64,000 bases of DNA. Source: Artemisia argyi. Taxonomy: Eukaryota; Streptophyta; Magnoliopsida; Asterales; Asteraceae. The translations under genes were made by a program, and so were the position numbers. The DNA lies in assembly GCA_030686995.1 (NCBI GenBank), contig CM060704.1, forward strand, positions 120,506,042 through 120,570,041. Direction: 5' to 3'. Below, one piece after another: positions 43,375 through 55,873 of the stretch; within the stretch, counting starts at the first letter, position 1; each line of letters starts with the position of its first letter. The notes below the pieces were generated by a model. That model made no database searches, was not told the DNA's origin, and was given only the letters and a program-made list of their open reading frames with translations.

Positions 43375-45725
43375 TGTTTTGTGTGATTTTATTTTGTTTG
43401 TTTGTTTGTTATTTGCTTCCGTATGCATGCTTTATTTTTATTATTGGTAGATCATGTTTCTCAATTAAATAGTGGAAATACTTTACTTTGTTGTTTTGGC
43501 CTAGTCTTAACTCCACCTAAAAGTATTTTTGCAAAAGATAAGTGTAAGGGGAAACCCCAAATATGTTTTTAAGAAACAAACCGATCATGATTCTCCACAA
43601 TATTAAATGAACATGTATATTCGCAATTGTTAGAGTCAAATGCTTGTATCGAGTCATAATGAAGTTTTGCAGGATTTTTCCAGGAAGTAGGACCAAGTTT
43701 TTCCAGAAATTTTCCGGAAACTTAACATAAGAATTTCTGCAGGTCACTTCTGACGGCGTCACGAGTTAACTCTTGACGGCGTCACGTGTAAAAATCTGGA
43801 TATTTTACCGGTTTTGTTTTTCTAACGGAGTCTTATGGTTTTTGTGAATTATTAAGTTTTATAATCTCCAGAAAATCTGCAAACTTCATTCCACAAGCAT
43901 TATATCTTATCTTGTTTTCTAGGATTTAGTAACTTATATAGGATGCCGCCGATTTTATGCGAGGTTGTCTTGTCTATTTTCTCAGGATTTACAGGTTATG
44001 TATGACAAGAAGATGATTTATATTCTGGAAGGGAAGCTTTGATTGTTCATTTTCTTGGAGGAAGATTTAACCTGGCCACCTTATTATCCATCCCGAGCGA
44101 ATCAGGGGAGTATTTGATTTCATTCGTTTTACTCCTTTCACTTTTACATTCTTTACTTGAACATTGGGGACAATGTTCATCCTAAGTGTAAGGGGAGGGT
44201 AAAAAAATGATACATTACATATGCACTTTCGCTTGAGTTTGTTTTGTTTAATGGTAGATGTGTAATAAAACTATGAGAAATACTTGTTAGTGCAATTTTA
44301 GCGCCAAATTTAAAATTTTTTACAACATTTAGGAGTGAAACTTTAGCCATAGCAAGCGTCTCATGGATAGGAGATTGTATGACTAGCACAAAACCGTATA
44401 TTCAGAAAAATTTTCCACCCAAATATGTGAGGTTCGCCTTTAGATTTGATAGGAAAAGCATTTACTATTAGTGCTTATGAGTGTACCGGTAGCATTTAGA
44501 TTCTAGAACTTACGTTAGTGATGCATTCCGAGACCGCTAGTGAGACTACATTCGTGTGGTAGGATTTACTACATGATAAGTGGCATTAGGATCACCCTTG
44601 TGTTTAAACCCGTATCATAATTACTTGACCATTTAAGTCATATTACTTGGCTAGTTAAGTCAACTAATTTTTTCCCACACCCTTAGCGTTGTACTCATTT
44701 TTAGTACACGAAACCCTTAGTACAACCCTCCAAGCCTATCTTTTCGTTTCTAACTTTAAGCATTTTACTTAAAGGAAGAATTTGTTACACCCCACTTAAA
44801 TGTACACCCAAATCACCTTAGCCTTCCGTGTATGCGCTCATTTTTAGTGCATTATTGTTATTGGTTAAACCCTAAGTTAACTATCTAATTGATTACATGG
44901 TTGCTAAGTCGAGTCATATCCTTGTACATATTGTTTTAGGACGATTGGGACTCATGGGTAAAGTACTTATTTTATGGAGTAATGGGGAAGAACATCATTT
45001 ATTACCCCCATATGTACGTTAATCTTAAAAGTACTCCAAGTGTTTTGATTTTCTTAATTCGAGTCAATAGATTAGTTCATTGTAAAGTATGTAAAGATTC
45101 AAGTGTAAGGGGAATGTTCATTCCCTATGATGTATTATTTTGGATGGTAGGGTAAGAGTGTATGCAAAAAAAAAAAAAAAAAAAAAAAAAAACGGACTAC
45201 CATCCCTTTTTATTCTATGTTCATTTTATGTTTTTGTTATTTTTCATTTATTAGCTTAAGTCGAGTCTAGTCTTGGCTTAGCAACGCCATATTGTACATG
45301 TAATTAACGAAAATTGTTAACTCACCACCAGTAAAACTTCCTTTATCCAACAAAACCGTGTATTTCATATCCCTACACCTAACGTTACAACCCATTAAAA
45401 AGACATCTTTGATAGTTTATCCTAGGTGCTTACGCCATGTGGTGGAGGTTTGATCCTTTCCAAAGCCTATGGTAATCTATTTTGCTATGACAGGTAGTGA
45501 GAGATATCTTCCGTTTCCATATTGTAATTTATACTTTATTACACCCGAGAGATGTGAGTATCTAAACACTATTTGTGAGGTGCTAGTGTATGACCTCCGT
45601 GCTTGTCTATTGGTCTTTAGTGGAACAATTATTTGTTGTAATTACTTTTATATTAGTGTTAAATGACCCCTAACTTGTATTTTGAGTAGAATGAAAGCGC
45701 ATTTGCTTGAGGACAAGCAAATCTC
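43375..45725 (+). other. Element F 3' non-coding module
   Basis: Aligns with 6544-8975 of E in opposite orientation. Contains TGACGGCGTCA at 43751 and 43774, three AAGTGTAAGGGG purine tracts (43540, 44183, 45101), a stem-loop at 44159-44178 and a run of about 28 A at 45164. No supported gene. Confidence 0.75.
44159..44178 (+). other. Perfect 8-bp stem-loop before purine run (element F)
   Basis: GAACATTG-GGGA-CAATGTTC, then catcctaagtgtaaggggag. Identical to E at 8153-8172. Confidence 0.75.
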
Positions 45726-45740
45726 AAGTGTAAGGGTATA
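45726..45740 (+). other. Polypurine tract of element F
   Basis: AAGTGTAAGGGTATA abuts the 3' LTR. Confidence 0.82.
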
Positions 45741-47154
45741 TGATGAGGCGAAAAATGAACCACTTTTAGGGGGTCACTTAAGCCCGAATTCGAATTTATT
45801 TGATCAAATATTGCCCTAAATCGTTCCTTTTGTGATTTTAGGTACTTTGGGAGAGAAATCTGGAAAAGGAAGCAATTCGGGCGTTTTTTGAGCATAAAAG
45901 TGAAGAAAACGCCAAAGTCTTAATTTTCCTTGCTGGGAACAGTAGGTGACGGCGTCAAGAAGAAAATCTTGACGGCGTCAAGTGTATTTTCCATGGCGAT
46001 CCAGTACAGAAATAACGGCGTCTCAAGGTAGGGCGTCAAGAGTAAAATGCATGACGGCCTGGAAACACATAACACTTGACGGCGTCAGATCTGGATCAAG
46101 GCAGTCCGAGATTTATTTTGGCGGCGAGATGACGGCGTCACAAATTTGTTCTTGACGCCGTCAGACCCTATTTCCTATATATAGTTTTCTAATTTTCACA
46201 CATAAAAAAAAGATAGGTTTTGGAGAAACCCTAAGGTCGAACTTGGCACGAATTTTACAGGTTTTTCAAGGGTTCTCAGCCCTTGAACCCTTTCATGTGT
46301 AATTGAGATAAGTGTTCTTTTAATTCAATCAATATGTCTATGTGTTGGTTGTCTATATCTTGTTCTTGTCTTAATTCCATCATGCTAGGCTAGATCTATC
46401 TTGTGTTTGCTTGGATCTAATGAAACCTAGATGTTAATTATGTGTTGATTACTTGTTTATGGTTGTATTGGATGAATGATTTCGATGTTAGGCTTAAGAA
46501 AACTGGCAGATCTCCAATTGGTAACATGCTTGAACGTCTTAGGAAACATGAACTGACGTGCACTAGGTTTTATTGGTTGTATTTAATGCATGAGTAAATT
46601 CTAATGATCTCATGTTAGGAGCTTCTTAGCCGGCTCGACATAGGAGTGAAGTAGGCACTCATAGGATTGGGGAATTAAGTGCGCCACCCCATGAATGGTA
46701 TTAAGGAATACAATCCGTCATCCAAGCAACTATAACAAGTAATTAACATGTAAAAGGTATCTAGGGAGTAGTGAAATCTAAGTAAACACAATTTCTCCGC
46801 TTATTGCTCACAACCTTAGTTTAATTTAGTTTATTTTCATTTCTAGTATTTTATTTTGATTGCATCTTTAGTATTGGGTTAGTTGACTAGCAACTAATTC
46901 CACCCAAATCCTTCAAACCCTGAGATTTTTACTTGCTTTCTAAAAAATATAAAAATACAAAAATAATCATCCCCCACCTTTAGAACTAGTATTTAGGTTT
47001 TCTAATCCTAGCTACACTATTTCTAGCTGAACGATCAATCCCCCGGTACTTGTCACTATACTATACTACAACGATCAGGTACACTGCCTGGTGGGGGTTG
47101 TAAGCTTCTCAAGATCCCTTGAGAGGTAAAGCCTGGTGCGATTCCCACGTATCA
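45741..47154 (+). repeat. Element F 3' LTR
   Basis: 1,414 bp, near-identical to the 5' LTR; followed by TCAAT. Confidence 0.93.
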
Positions 47155-48413
47155 TCAATCAACTTGTGGAACAACGTGTTGCTGAACTACTAGCTGAGTC
47201 GAATCACTCCAACAACTCAGCTGGAACTTTTCCTCCTGTTCGTACTACTGGATGTAACTACAAGGAGTTCCGAATCTGTAGACCCATTGAGTTTGGTGGA
47301 ACTGAAGGAGTGGTCTACTTGGTCAGGTGGATAGAGAAAACTGAATCAGTGTTCAGTGTCAACAATTGTGCGGAGAATGCAAAGGTAAAGTTTGCTTCTT
47401 TTACTTTTAAGGATGAAGCATTAACTTGGTGGAACAATTATCGAAATTCAGTTGGGAGTGAAGTGGCCTATGCCATGACTTGGGAGCAGTTCAAGTCCTT
47501 GCTGATTCAGACTTACTGCCCAAGGAATGAGGTTAAGAAGTTGGAGATTGAGTTTTGCACTCACAAAGTGAAGGGTACTGACATGACGACTTACAATCGT
47601 CGTTACAAGGAGTTGTCCTTGCTTTGCCCAGATATGGTTCAAACTGAGACTCAATAGATTGAGCGGTATACCGATGGGTTGCCTATGGCTACAAGGAACG
47701 ATGTGATTGCTACTAGGCCAGCAAATGTTCATGAGGCTATCACGATCGCTCAACAATTGATGGATTCGTTGGAACTGCAAGAGGCTGAGAGGTATAAGAA
47801 TTGAAATAGGAAGAGAGACCATCACTCTAAGGGTAATGATCACCAAAAAAAGCGACAAGCTGTTGCCAAGGTTTATGCTATTGGCGATGAAGATAAGAGG
47901 AATCACAATGGGGATGCGCCCAAGTGTGGCTGTTGTTACAAGAATCATTCTGGACGATGTATTGTGATGTGCAAGAACTGCTCAAAGATTGGGCACATAG
48001 CTAAGGACTGTAGAGCTCGACCACTTGCTATGGTGCAAGTTACTCCTGAAGCTATGAGTAAGGCGAATGTTACTTGTTTTGGATGTGGGAAGAAGAGACA
48101 CTATAGGAATGAGTGCAGGGAATCGTGGAACCGAGGAAATCAAGGATCGTGTGGTAATGGGTACAATCATGGAAACCGTGGAGCTGGAGGAAACCGTGGA
48201 CGACATGACAATGAGAACCAGCGTGTGGAAGCAGGAGCTGCTCATGGGAGAGTGTATGCAATTGGGAACGAGAGAGGACAAGACCCGAACGTCGTTACTG
48301 GTACGTTCCTTCTCAATAATCGTTATGCTTCCATACTATTTGATATTGGTGCCGATAGGAGTTTTGTGTCCACTACTTTTGCACCCTTACTAGAAAAACC
48401 CCGATGGCCTTAG
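47155..48413 (+). pseudogene. gag: Element G gag (C-terminal) and protease
   Basis: Retrotrans_gag domain at about 47270-47650 (FGGTEGVVYLVRWIEKTESVF, later WWNNYRNS and FKSLLIQTYCPRNE). Stops: TAG at 47655 and TGA at 47802, same frame afterwards. Two CX2CX4HX4C knuckles follow, CKNCSKIGHIAKDC (about 47970) and CFGCGKKRHYRNEC (about 48077), with a Gly/Arg/Asn-rich linker. The protease begins at FLLNNRYASILFD near 48310; its active site reads Asp-Ile-Gly (48342-48350) instead of Asp-Thr-Gly. The frame ends at TAG 48411, in a frameshifted stretch. Confidence 0.88.
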
Positions 48414-48429
48414 GGATTGGTTAAGATGT

Positions 48430-50193
48430 AGAATTAGCTAACGAAAACATAGAAAGTATTAAAACTATCATCTGCGGTTGTACGTTAAATTTCTTGAATC
48501 ACCCTTTCAACATAGATCTTCTACCCGTCACGTTAGGAAGTTTCGACGTCATCATTGGTATGGATTGGTTGTCGAAGTATCGTGCTCATATACTTTGGGA
48601 TGAGAAAATCGTGCGTGTGCCTTATGGCAAGGAGACTTTAAATATTCAAGGAGATCGAAAAGGTTTGAGGAGCCCATCCAGATTAGCATTCATTTCTTGC
48701 ACTAAACTACCGAAGCTAATGGAAAAAGGATGTTGTCTTTTCTTAGCTCAAATTTCTGAGAAAGGAGGGAAGGAGAAGAAAGAAAGATGCATTGGAGACG
48801 TGTCGATAGTTCATGACTTTCCGGATGTATTCCCTGATGATTTTTCGGGAATCCCGCCCACTAGGCAAGTGGAATTTCAGATTGAGTTGATACCTGGTGT
48901 TGCACCTGCGGCACGGGCACCTTATCGACTCGTACCAACTGAACTAGAAGAGTTGTCAAAACAATTGGCGGAGTTAGCAGAGAAGGGGTTTACACGACCA
49001 AGTTCTTCACCTTGGGGAGCCCCAGTTTTATTCGTAAAGAAGAAGGATGGATCGTTTCATATGTGTATTGACTACTGAGAGCTGAACAAGTTAACCGTGA
49101 AGAATATATACCCGTTATCGAGGATCGATGACTTGTTCGATCAGCTTCAAGGATCGAGTGTGCATTCGAAGATCGATCTGAGATTGGGGTATCATCAACT
49201 TAGAGTGCGCGAGGAAGATATTCCGAAAACGGTTACGGGCATTACCAGTTCCAAGTGATGCCGTTTGGGTTGACTAACGCACTGGCGGTATTCATGGATC
49301 TCATGAATCGGGTGTGTAAGCCTTACTTAGACAAGTTTGTGATCGTGTTTATCGACGATATTCTAATCTATTCGAAGAGTGAGAAAGAGCATGAGGAGCA
49401 TCTAAGACTCATCTTAGAATTTCTCAGGCAGGAGAAGCTGTATGCCATGTTCTCCAAATGTGAGTTTTGGATTCCGACGGTACAATTCTTAGGTCAGGTG
49501 ATTGATAGTCAAGAAGTTCATGTAGATCCCGCTAAGATTGAATCTATTAAAGATTGGGCCGCTCCGACGACCCCAACTGAAGTTCGTCAATTTTTGGGTT
49601 CAGCCGGTTACTGTCGAAGATTCATTGAGGGATTTTCGAAAATAGCGAAGCCGTTGACAAAATTGACTCAAAAGAATGTTAAATACGAATGGGGAGATAA
49701 GGAAGAGGAAGCATTTCAAGTACTTAAGGAGATGTTGTGTAGTGCTTCTATCTTGGCATTACCTGAAGGTAGTGAAGACTTTGTTGTTTACTGTGACGCC
49801 TCTCATAAAGGTTTGGGAGCTGTGTTGATGCAACAAGAGAAGGTGATAGCTTATGCTTCCCTACAGCTCAAGAACCATGAGAAGAACTACACCACCCATG
49901 ATTTGGAGTTAGGTGCTGTGGTTTTTTCCATAAGGATATGGAGACATTATTTGTATGGAACCAAGTGTGTTGTATAAACTGATCACAAAAGTCTACAACA
50001 CATCTTGAATCAAAAAGAGCTCAACATGAGACAGCGACGTTGGATTGAGCTGCTAAGCGATTATGATTGCGAAATCCGCTATCATCCAGGTAAAGCGAAT
50101 GTCGTTGCTGATGCTCTTAGTCGGAAGGAGAGAATACCACCGTTACGAGTTAGGTCATTAGGAATAACTATCGTATCGTCGTTACCATCTTAG
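48430..50193 (+). pseudogene. pol: Element G reverse transcriptase and RNase H
   Basis: End of protease (HPFNIDLLPVTLGSFDVIIG, MDWL), then RT. Fingers near 48900-49078 (PYRLVPTELEELSKQL, VLFVKKKDGSF), TGA at 49076, and a deletion of about 14 bp with frameshift near 49229. Palm with MPFGLTNA and catalytic FIDDIL near 49348, then thumb. RNase H has VYCDAS near 49785 and [10 protein letters not shown] near 49898, a TAA at 49975, then TDHKSLQHI and ADALSRKE near 50110. A TAG at 50191 ends the frame. Tyr/Phe-x-Asp-Asp is intact, but the lesions make it dead. Confidence 0.9.
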
Positions 50194-51338
50194 ATATTAG
50201 AAGCTCAAACGGAAGCGTTGAAAGCAGAACACCGACCTGCTGAAAATATCTTTTGGATGGCAGAAATGAGAAGGGATTTGTTAAGCGTTCTGATGGAATA
50301 TTATGTTTTGGAGACCGAAGTTGGGTACCATTGTATGGAGGAATTCGTGAGTTGATTATGCACGAGACGCATAAGTCAAGGTATTCTATTCATCCTAGGT
50401 CTGACAAGATGTACCAGGATCTAAAGAAATTGTATTGGTGGCCAAACATGAAGGCGGATATAGCATTGTACGTCAGCAAGTGTTCGACATGTTCAAACGT
50501 TAAGGTAGAACACCAGAGACCGTCAGGGTTATTGACGCAGCCAGAACTCCCAGTTTGGAAATGGGAGCGGATTACGATGGACTTTATTACCAAATTACTA
50601 AAGACAGCTAGCGGCTGTGACGCTATCTGGGTAATTGTGGACCGATTGACTAAGTCTGCTCATTTCCTAGCGATTAGCGAAGATGATAGTATCAGCAAAC
50701 TTGCGAGGTTGTATGTGAAAGAAATCATTTCTCGTCATGGTGTTCCAATATCGATTATTTCGGATCACGACAGTCGTTTCACGTCAGCTTTGTGGCGATC
50801 ACTTCAAACCGCTTTCGGGATGAGACTTGATATGAGTACTACATATCATCCCCAAACTGACGGTCAGAGTGAGAGGACTATACAGACTTTGGAGGATATG
50901 CTTCGTGCATGTATAATTGATTTCGGTAAAGGCTGGGAGAAGTATCTACCCCTTGCGGAATTCTCCTATAACAACAGCTACCATACAAGTCTTAAAGCTG
51001 CACCATTTGAAGCTTTATATGGTCGTAAATGTCGTTCGCTGATTGGTTGGGCTGAGGTTGGAGATAGCCAACTCACAGGCCCTGAGCTTATTTTGGAGAC
51101 TACTGAGAAAGTGACTCAAATCCGTGATCGGTTACAAGTAGCTCGTGATAGACAGAAAAGTTACGCCGATCAGAGACGTAAATCTCTTGAGTTCCAGGTT
51201 GGAGACAAAGTGATGCTGAAAGTCTCGCCTTGGAAAGGTGTGATACGTTTTGGGAAACGTGTGAAACTCAACCCCGCTACATTGGACCATTTCTAATTCT
51301 AGAGAGAATTGGGCCCGTAGCTTATCAGTTGGAGCTAC
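50194..51338 (+). pseudogene. pol: Element G integrase
   Basis: After a frameshift near 50260 the frame is open to 51296. HHCC zinc finger ([12 protein letters not shown], later CSTCSNVK) near 50360-50510. Catalytic core: first Asp in ITMDFITKL (about 50578), second in SDHDSRF (about 50760; usually SDRD), Glu in [13 protein letters not shown] (about 50870). GPY/F-type C-terminal region begins ([14 protein letters not shown]). A single-base deletion near 51272 shifts the frame. Sequence continues to 51338, where element H starts; any chromodomain would lie beyond H. Confidence 0.9.
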
Positions 51339-54300
51339 TGATTGGCACAGAAGCAGTCAACCACATATGTGGTCAATATAGTCAAACTACCTAGACCAAT
51401 GCTTCCGGGTAATAAAGGGTATCACCAGGTCGTTATGTCTCGACGAGGTGTGGATTGTGCTTTAGCGTGCTTGTGATCGAGTGATTATTCACAGAAAAGG
51501 GTTGTAATGAGAATTATTTGAGAATTGTGAAATGAAATAGCTTAGGAAAGCTATGTGATTGATTACGGTAATTAAGATTAAGAAGAATTGATCTAAAACC
51601 TAAGAACGTACGTTTTAATCAAAAACGTATACTGACGTACGTGATAGAAAGTACAACTGATGAACTAAAAAGGCTACGAGTGTGAAATTATTATTTTTAC
51701 AATCCTAATGAATAAAGAAAATTTTTAGAAAAAGAAAAATTATTTTTACACTATTTAATTATTTATTATTAATTAATTACTATTTACTTATTAATTAACT
51801 AATTATATTGATTTAAATTATTAAAGATTACTAAAAAGACTTAGATAATTAAGAAGATTTTTATAAATCTAACTAACCATCACAGGAATCTAAAAAATTA
51901 TAAAAAGTCGGTTTTATGTATTTTTAAACTAATTTACTAATTATTAATTAATTACTAATTAAACTAATTATATTCTAAAAAATGAACAGTAAAATTCTAG
52001 AAAAATTCCTAAAAATGTTTTAACTTATATAAAAGCTAGGAAAATTATAAAAACTAGGTATTACTTAATAAAATCTAATTATGCTATTTAATTCTTAATT
52101 ATTAATTAATAATTAATTAAACTAATATTAAATCTAAAAACCACTAAATGACAAAGGAAAAATCTGGAAAAATTTCTAAAATTACTTTAATATAAAAGAA
52201 AATTAATAAAAATATAAAAATGCCAGAGTGCTTATAAATAAGCTGAAAAGAAAATTAAAAAGATAATTTCTATTAAATAGAAGCTATCACTATAATTAAA
52301 TTTGGTTTTTTCTGTTTCCAAACTATTTTAATACTCAAAACTAACAACTTTTATGAAAACACTTTTACTGGAACTCAGAAAATAAGCACTTTGAGTGCTT
52401 ATTAGCCTATCAGTTGACTTTCTTTGACCAGATGAGAAATTAAGCTCAAATGAGCTTATGTGGGGTCCACAATGATGAATTCTGGTTCAAGTAACTTTGT
52501 TGGACATGTTTAAGCTAGATTTAAACAAATAAGCCATATGAATAAGCCCACAAGCCAGAATAAGCACTTTGATTTTCTTATTTACCAACTGGAAATGGGA
52601 CAGACTTTTGGGATGATTTCAGGTGGGGTCCACAGAGCCTAAGCTCAAAATCTTGGTCAAAATTAGAAGGATGCCAGGAGGGGGGTTGAAAGAACCCAAA
52701 GTGGCCAGTGGGACCCACTGAGGTGGTCAGGCACAACCACCAAAGTGGTGGTGGTGATGGATGTCTGTTGTGCACAGGGGAACCCCTTCCCCTGCAAGTG
52801 ACTTTGAAGGGCAATATAGTCCACAGAAAAAATCACAAAAATATAAGAAATGCATGAATCTCAAGTTCAGCTGGTAGGCTTTAATTAGAAAAAGGTTTCA
52901 ACCCTTGAATCAAAACACAAAATTCCCTAAAATTCTTGCAATAAATGATTTTCTGCCTGAACTTGCAACTTTGACTTTTTTAGTAAAACCTAATATATGA
53001 CTTAAATGAACTTTGATTGATCTAAATTGACTGTAATTGGTGTAATAAGCTATGGTAAGTCCAAATTAAGCTAAGTTATCAGATTAAACACTGATATGGT
53101 GGAGTTGGAACCTAAAAATCCTACACAGTTAACTATGTAGGTGAATCTTTGATGATTTTGACTATGACACAAAAGACCACTGACTTTTATGGTTTAAATG
53201 GCCTCATGTGACCAGGTGCAGTCTAAAAGTGCCAAGACAACAATAAAACAACACCAAGATCATACAGTGAAATGCTAATCCAAACACCCCTATATATGAC
53301 TAAGAGTGATGATTTTCAAAGCAATAAAAAGATTGAAGCCATACAACTAACACAGAAGCATATATTATGATTACATAAACCTATTTAAGCACAAATATAT
53401 CAATAATAACAACAACAACTCAAAAATCACAAATATGATATAAATGACTAAAAATGAAAATGATAAGCAATTATCAATACTGATGAACAACAATGAGATT
53501 TTTAAGTTACAAAATCACTAACAAACTTCAAATAAGGACAATGAACACATAATTAATCAGTAACAAGCTTGAACATAGAAAAGACCTTAAAATGGAAATA
53601 TGGCTTACAAGTGAGCCTCTGAGCATCCAAACCAAGAACCAAGGAACCCTAATTCCTCCCTTGAGGATCTAAACCCAAATTTCCACACCTCCCTTGCTTC
53701 AATCTTTCTCTGAATCACTAGAAATCAATTCCACACTTACAGTTGACTTTTGTTGACCATTTTTTGTATTTTTGATTTTTGAAACTAAACTAAGTTTTAA
53801 TGTTACTAAAAGCTTTTACAAGCTTTCTGGGAGCTTATGTGACTTAATTAAGTCCATGATAACAATAAACAACAATAATACACTAATGATGGATTTTTGA
53901 CATAAAACTTGCACAATCTGAATTATAAAACCAAACTTGAAATTGATACTTGAAAATGTTTTACAATACATTGAAATGAGTAGAAACAATACTTGAAAGC
54001 TTAAACATACAATGGAAATGATAAATTTTACTATTCTACCTAAATTAAGCTAAAATATACTAGATAATCATCTCTCTTGCCTCCCTTCTCTTTATACAGC
54101 TTCCATTGACTTCCTTGCACCCTTTTGAGTAAATCCCACCCATTGGATTGGGTGGGAAAGATCTTAACCGTTGGAAGTAGTTTTGGCGCCAAAAAAGTCA
54201 TCAACTGCTTTGAGGTTTCTTGGAGGTTTTTGATACCAATTAATGCCCCTTGGATGTATTTAGGAGTTGGGGGGGACATGGAATGGGTTGCTGAGGTGGA

Positions 54301-54997
54301 GGAGGGGGGAAATGGCAGGAGAGCAGGTGAGGGTGGAGTGTTTGACTTATGTTGACTATGGTGGGATTATTTAAAACAGACGGGGTGATTTTTATTTAAA
54401 GTGAAGGTGGGCTGGGGTGAGGGAGATGGGCCAGGGGTTGGATGTTGGGCCTGGTTTGTGTTTGGGTTTGGTTTGGACTTAAATAAAACAAAGGGTCCGT
54501 TTGGTATATTACTAGTAAACAACAAGGACCACATTTGTAATTTTTAGATTTTGAAGGGACTGAAAATGAATTTTCTCAATAGTTATCACAAGGACCAAAG
54601 TTGTCATTTAAGAATAGTACAAAGGTATTTTTGACATTTTTCCAATTTTCAAAACCCAGGGACTATTTTTGACATTTTTCAAACTTGAGGGACCAAAGTT
54701 GTCATTTTGAAATTTTTGATTTTAAAAGATTTCTTTTGACAACTTGTGAATCGCAAAGGACCTTTTATGATATTTTACATGTTTTGATTTACTAGGGACT
54801 AGATTTGCCAAATTTTCAAAGTTTAGGGACTGAAACTGTAAATTATGTAAATTTTGTTAATTTTCATCAATTTTTAATCCTTTTGCAGAAAAACACAATC
54901 TAGGGATATTTTATGTATTTTAAGGCATTCCTGTGTGTTTTCAGATATTTTTGCAGTCTAAATGTGACAGAAATGATGAGTATTTACACACTCATCA
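51339..54997 (-). repeat. Element H 3' LTR
   Basis: 3,659 bp; minus strand TGATGAGTGTGTAAATACTC...CCAATCA. Same segment order as the C LTR: GTCC-type repeats (54520-54850 as aaggacc), G-rich stretch (54240-54450), middle region, A/T-rich TTAATTAA stretch (51710-52150), and a conserved terminus with the 'ggtcaatatagtcaaactacc' area. No partner copy is in the window. Confidence 0.85.
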
Positions 54998-55010
54998 ATC
55001 CCCCACACTA
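54998..55010 (-). other. Polypurine tract of element H
   Basis: Minus strand TAGTGTGGGGGAT, identical to element C. Confidence 0.85.
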
Positions 55011-55019
55011 AACTATTGC

Positions 55020-55460
55020 TAGTCCCTAGCAATCTTTTTGAGAAAAATTAATGGATTTGAATCTCTTTACCAAAAGCCATCACTTCTGGAGTAGCCAAAT
55101 GTTTCAGTTCAAGTAAGAACTATGGTCCACCTGATAACCATGTGATTTTGAGCAAACCACCAGCTTTCAACGGTTTTGATTTGTCTTTACCAGAAGCCGT
55201 TTGTTTCTGGACTAGCCAACTCTTGATGGACCTAGTCAACATCTTGGTGAGTTGATTACCAATTATGTTTTTCCACTGCCTTTACCACAAGCCATAATCT
55301 TGCGGGCTAGCCAACTCTTTCACTTTTTAGGATATGGCGAGTTGAAATACCATACAATTTTGGGCAAATTGCAAGCCGTCAACGGATTTGATGTATCTTT
55401 ACCAAGAGTCGTTTGCTCCTGGATTAGCCAATCCTTTTGTCGTTTAGACATGGCGGACTG
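55020..55460 (-). repeat. Degenerate tandem repeats before the PPT of element H
   Basis: Mirror of 15700-16110 in C, with the same unit order (phrases ttggctaatccaggagcaaa and ttaccacaagccataatc in the two orientations). Confidence 0.75.
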
Positions 55461-55461
55461 A

Positions 55462-55873
55462 TAACCACAAAAATTTTGAAATAAAGTGAAAAAAAATTTG
55501 AAAATTTTGGGCCAAAATGGGGGTACTAGAAAGTATATTGTGATAAAATTCGCTAGAATTTTCCCCCATTGTCCTCAATATTCAAAGTCCCGGCTATTAT
55601 GCCGAATCTTTGAACGTAAAAGGTAATATTCTAAGCTAACTGTGGAAATACTATTTTTCACTTTATTTATATTTATACAAACACACTTTTTTTTTTGTTT
55701 TTTTTTTTTTTTTTGTGAACTTATATACATATATACTTTGCAAAAGGTGGGGGACGGCCACTCCCCCACACTTGGGTGTTAGAAAGTAGAAAGAAGTCAG
55801 AGATATGGGTGAAAACCCATATTGCGCTATTATTTTTGTTCATCGAGTCGCTAGCTTGACTCGATCCCTGAAT
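55462..55873 (-). other. Element H post-integrase non-coding module with stem-loops
   Basis: On the minus strand, 10 bases after the stop: CGAGTC-AAGCTAGC-GACTCG (55863-55844), perfect. Then ATATGGGT-TTTC-ACCCATAT (55822-55803), a perfect 8-bp stem, then aagtgtgggggagtggcc. The third stem-loop seen in C is only half present (GAATATTG-AGGA-CAAT, then GGGG). T-rich homopolymers lie at 55688-55714. Confidence 0.75.

Larger units (their letters stand above)
40828..47154 (+). mobile_element. Element F: Athila-like element with one protease-like ORF
   Basis: 6.3 kb, LTRs 40828-42239 and 45741-47154, tRNA-Asp-type PBS, single intact ORF (42412-43308), a 2.4 kb conserved non-coding 3' module and a polypurine tract. 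It lacks gag, RT and INT. LTR ends, 3' module and stem-loops match element E, but the ORF does not, so the two are cassette variants of one superfamily. The LTRs differ by few bases, so insertion was recent relative to its host G. Confidence 0.92.
38045..51338 (+). mobile_element. Element G: decayed Ty3/gypsy (probable Tekay) retrotransposon
   Basis: Starts TGTGACAACTGG, a Tekay-like LTR beginning, immediately after LINE sequence. Then come a leader or LTR, an acidic coiled-coil pre-Gag ORF, and gag-PR-RT-RH-INT. Only one LTR is seen: the 3' end lies beyond element H, outside the window. Candidate left target duplication AAAAG (38040-38044) cannot be checked. Two insertions (F in gag, H near the end of pol) and many stops and frameshifts show it is old and inactive. 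Pol resembles the widespread Asteraceae chromovirus polyproteins as I remember them. Confidence 0.85.

Noticed and set aside
47136..47154. Gag frame of G appearing to start inside the F 3' LTR
   Set aside because: The frame is open into the LTR by chance; true gag continues from 40827 across the F insertion.
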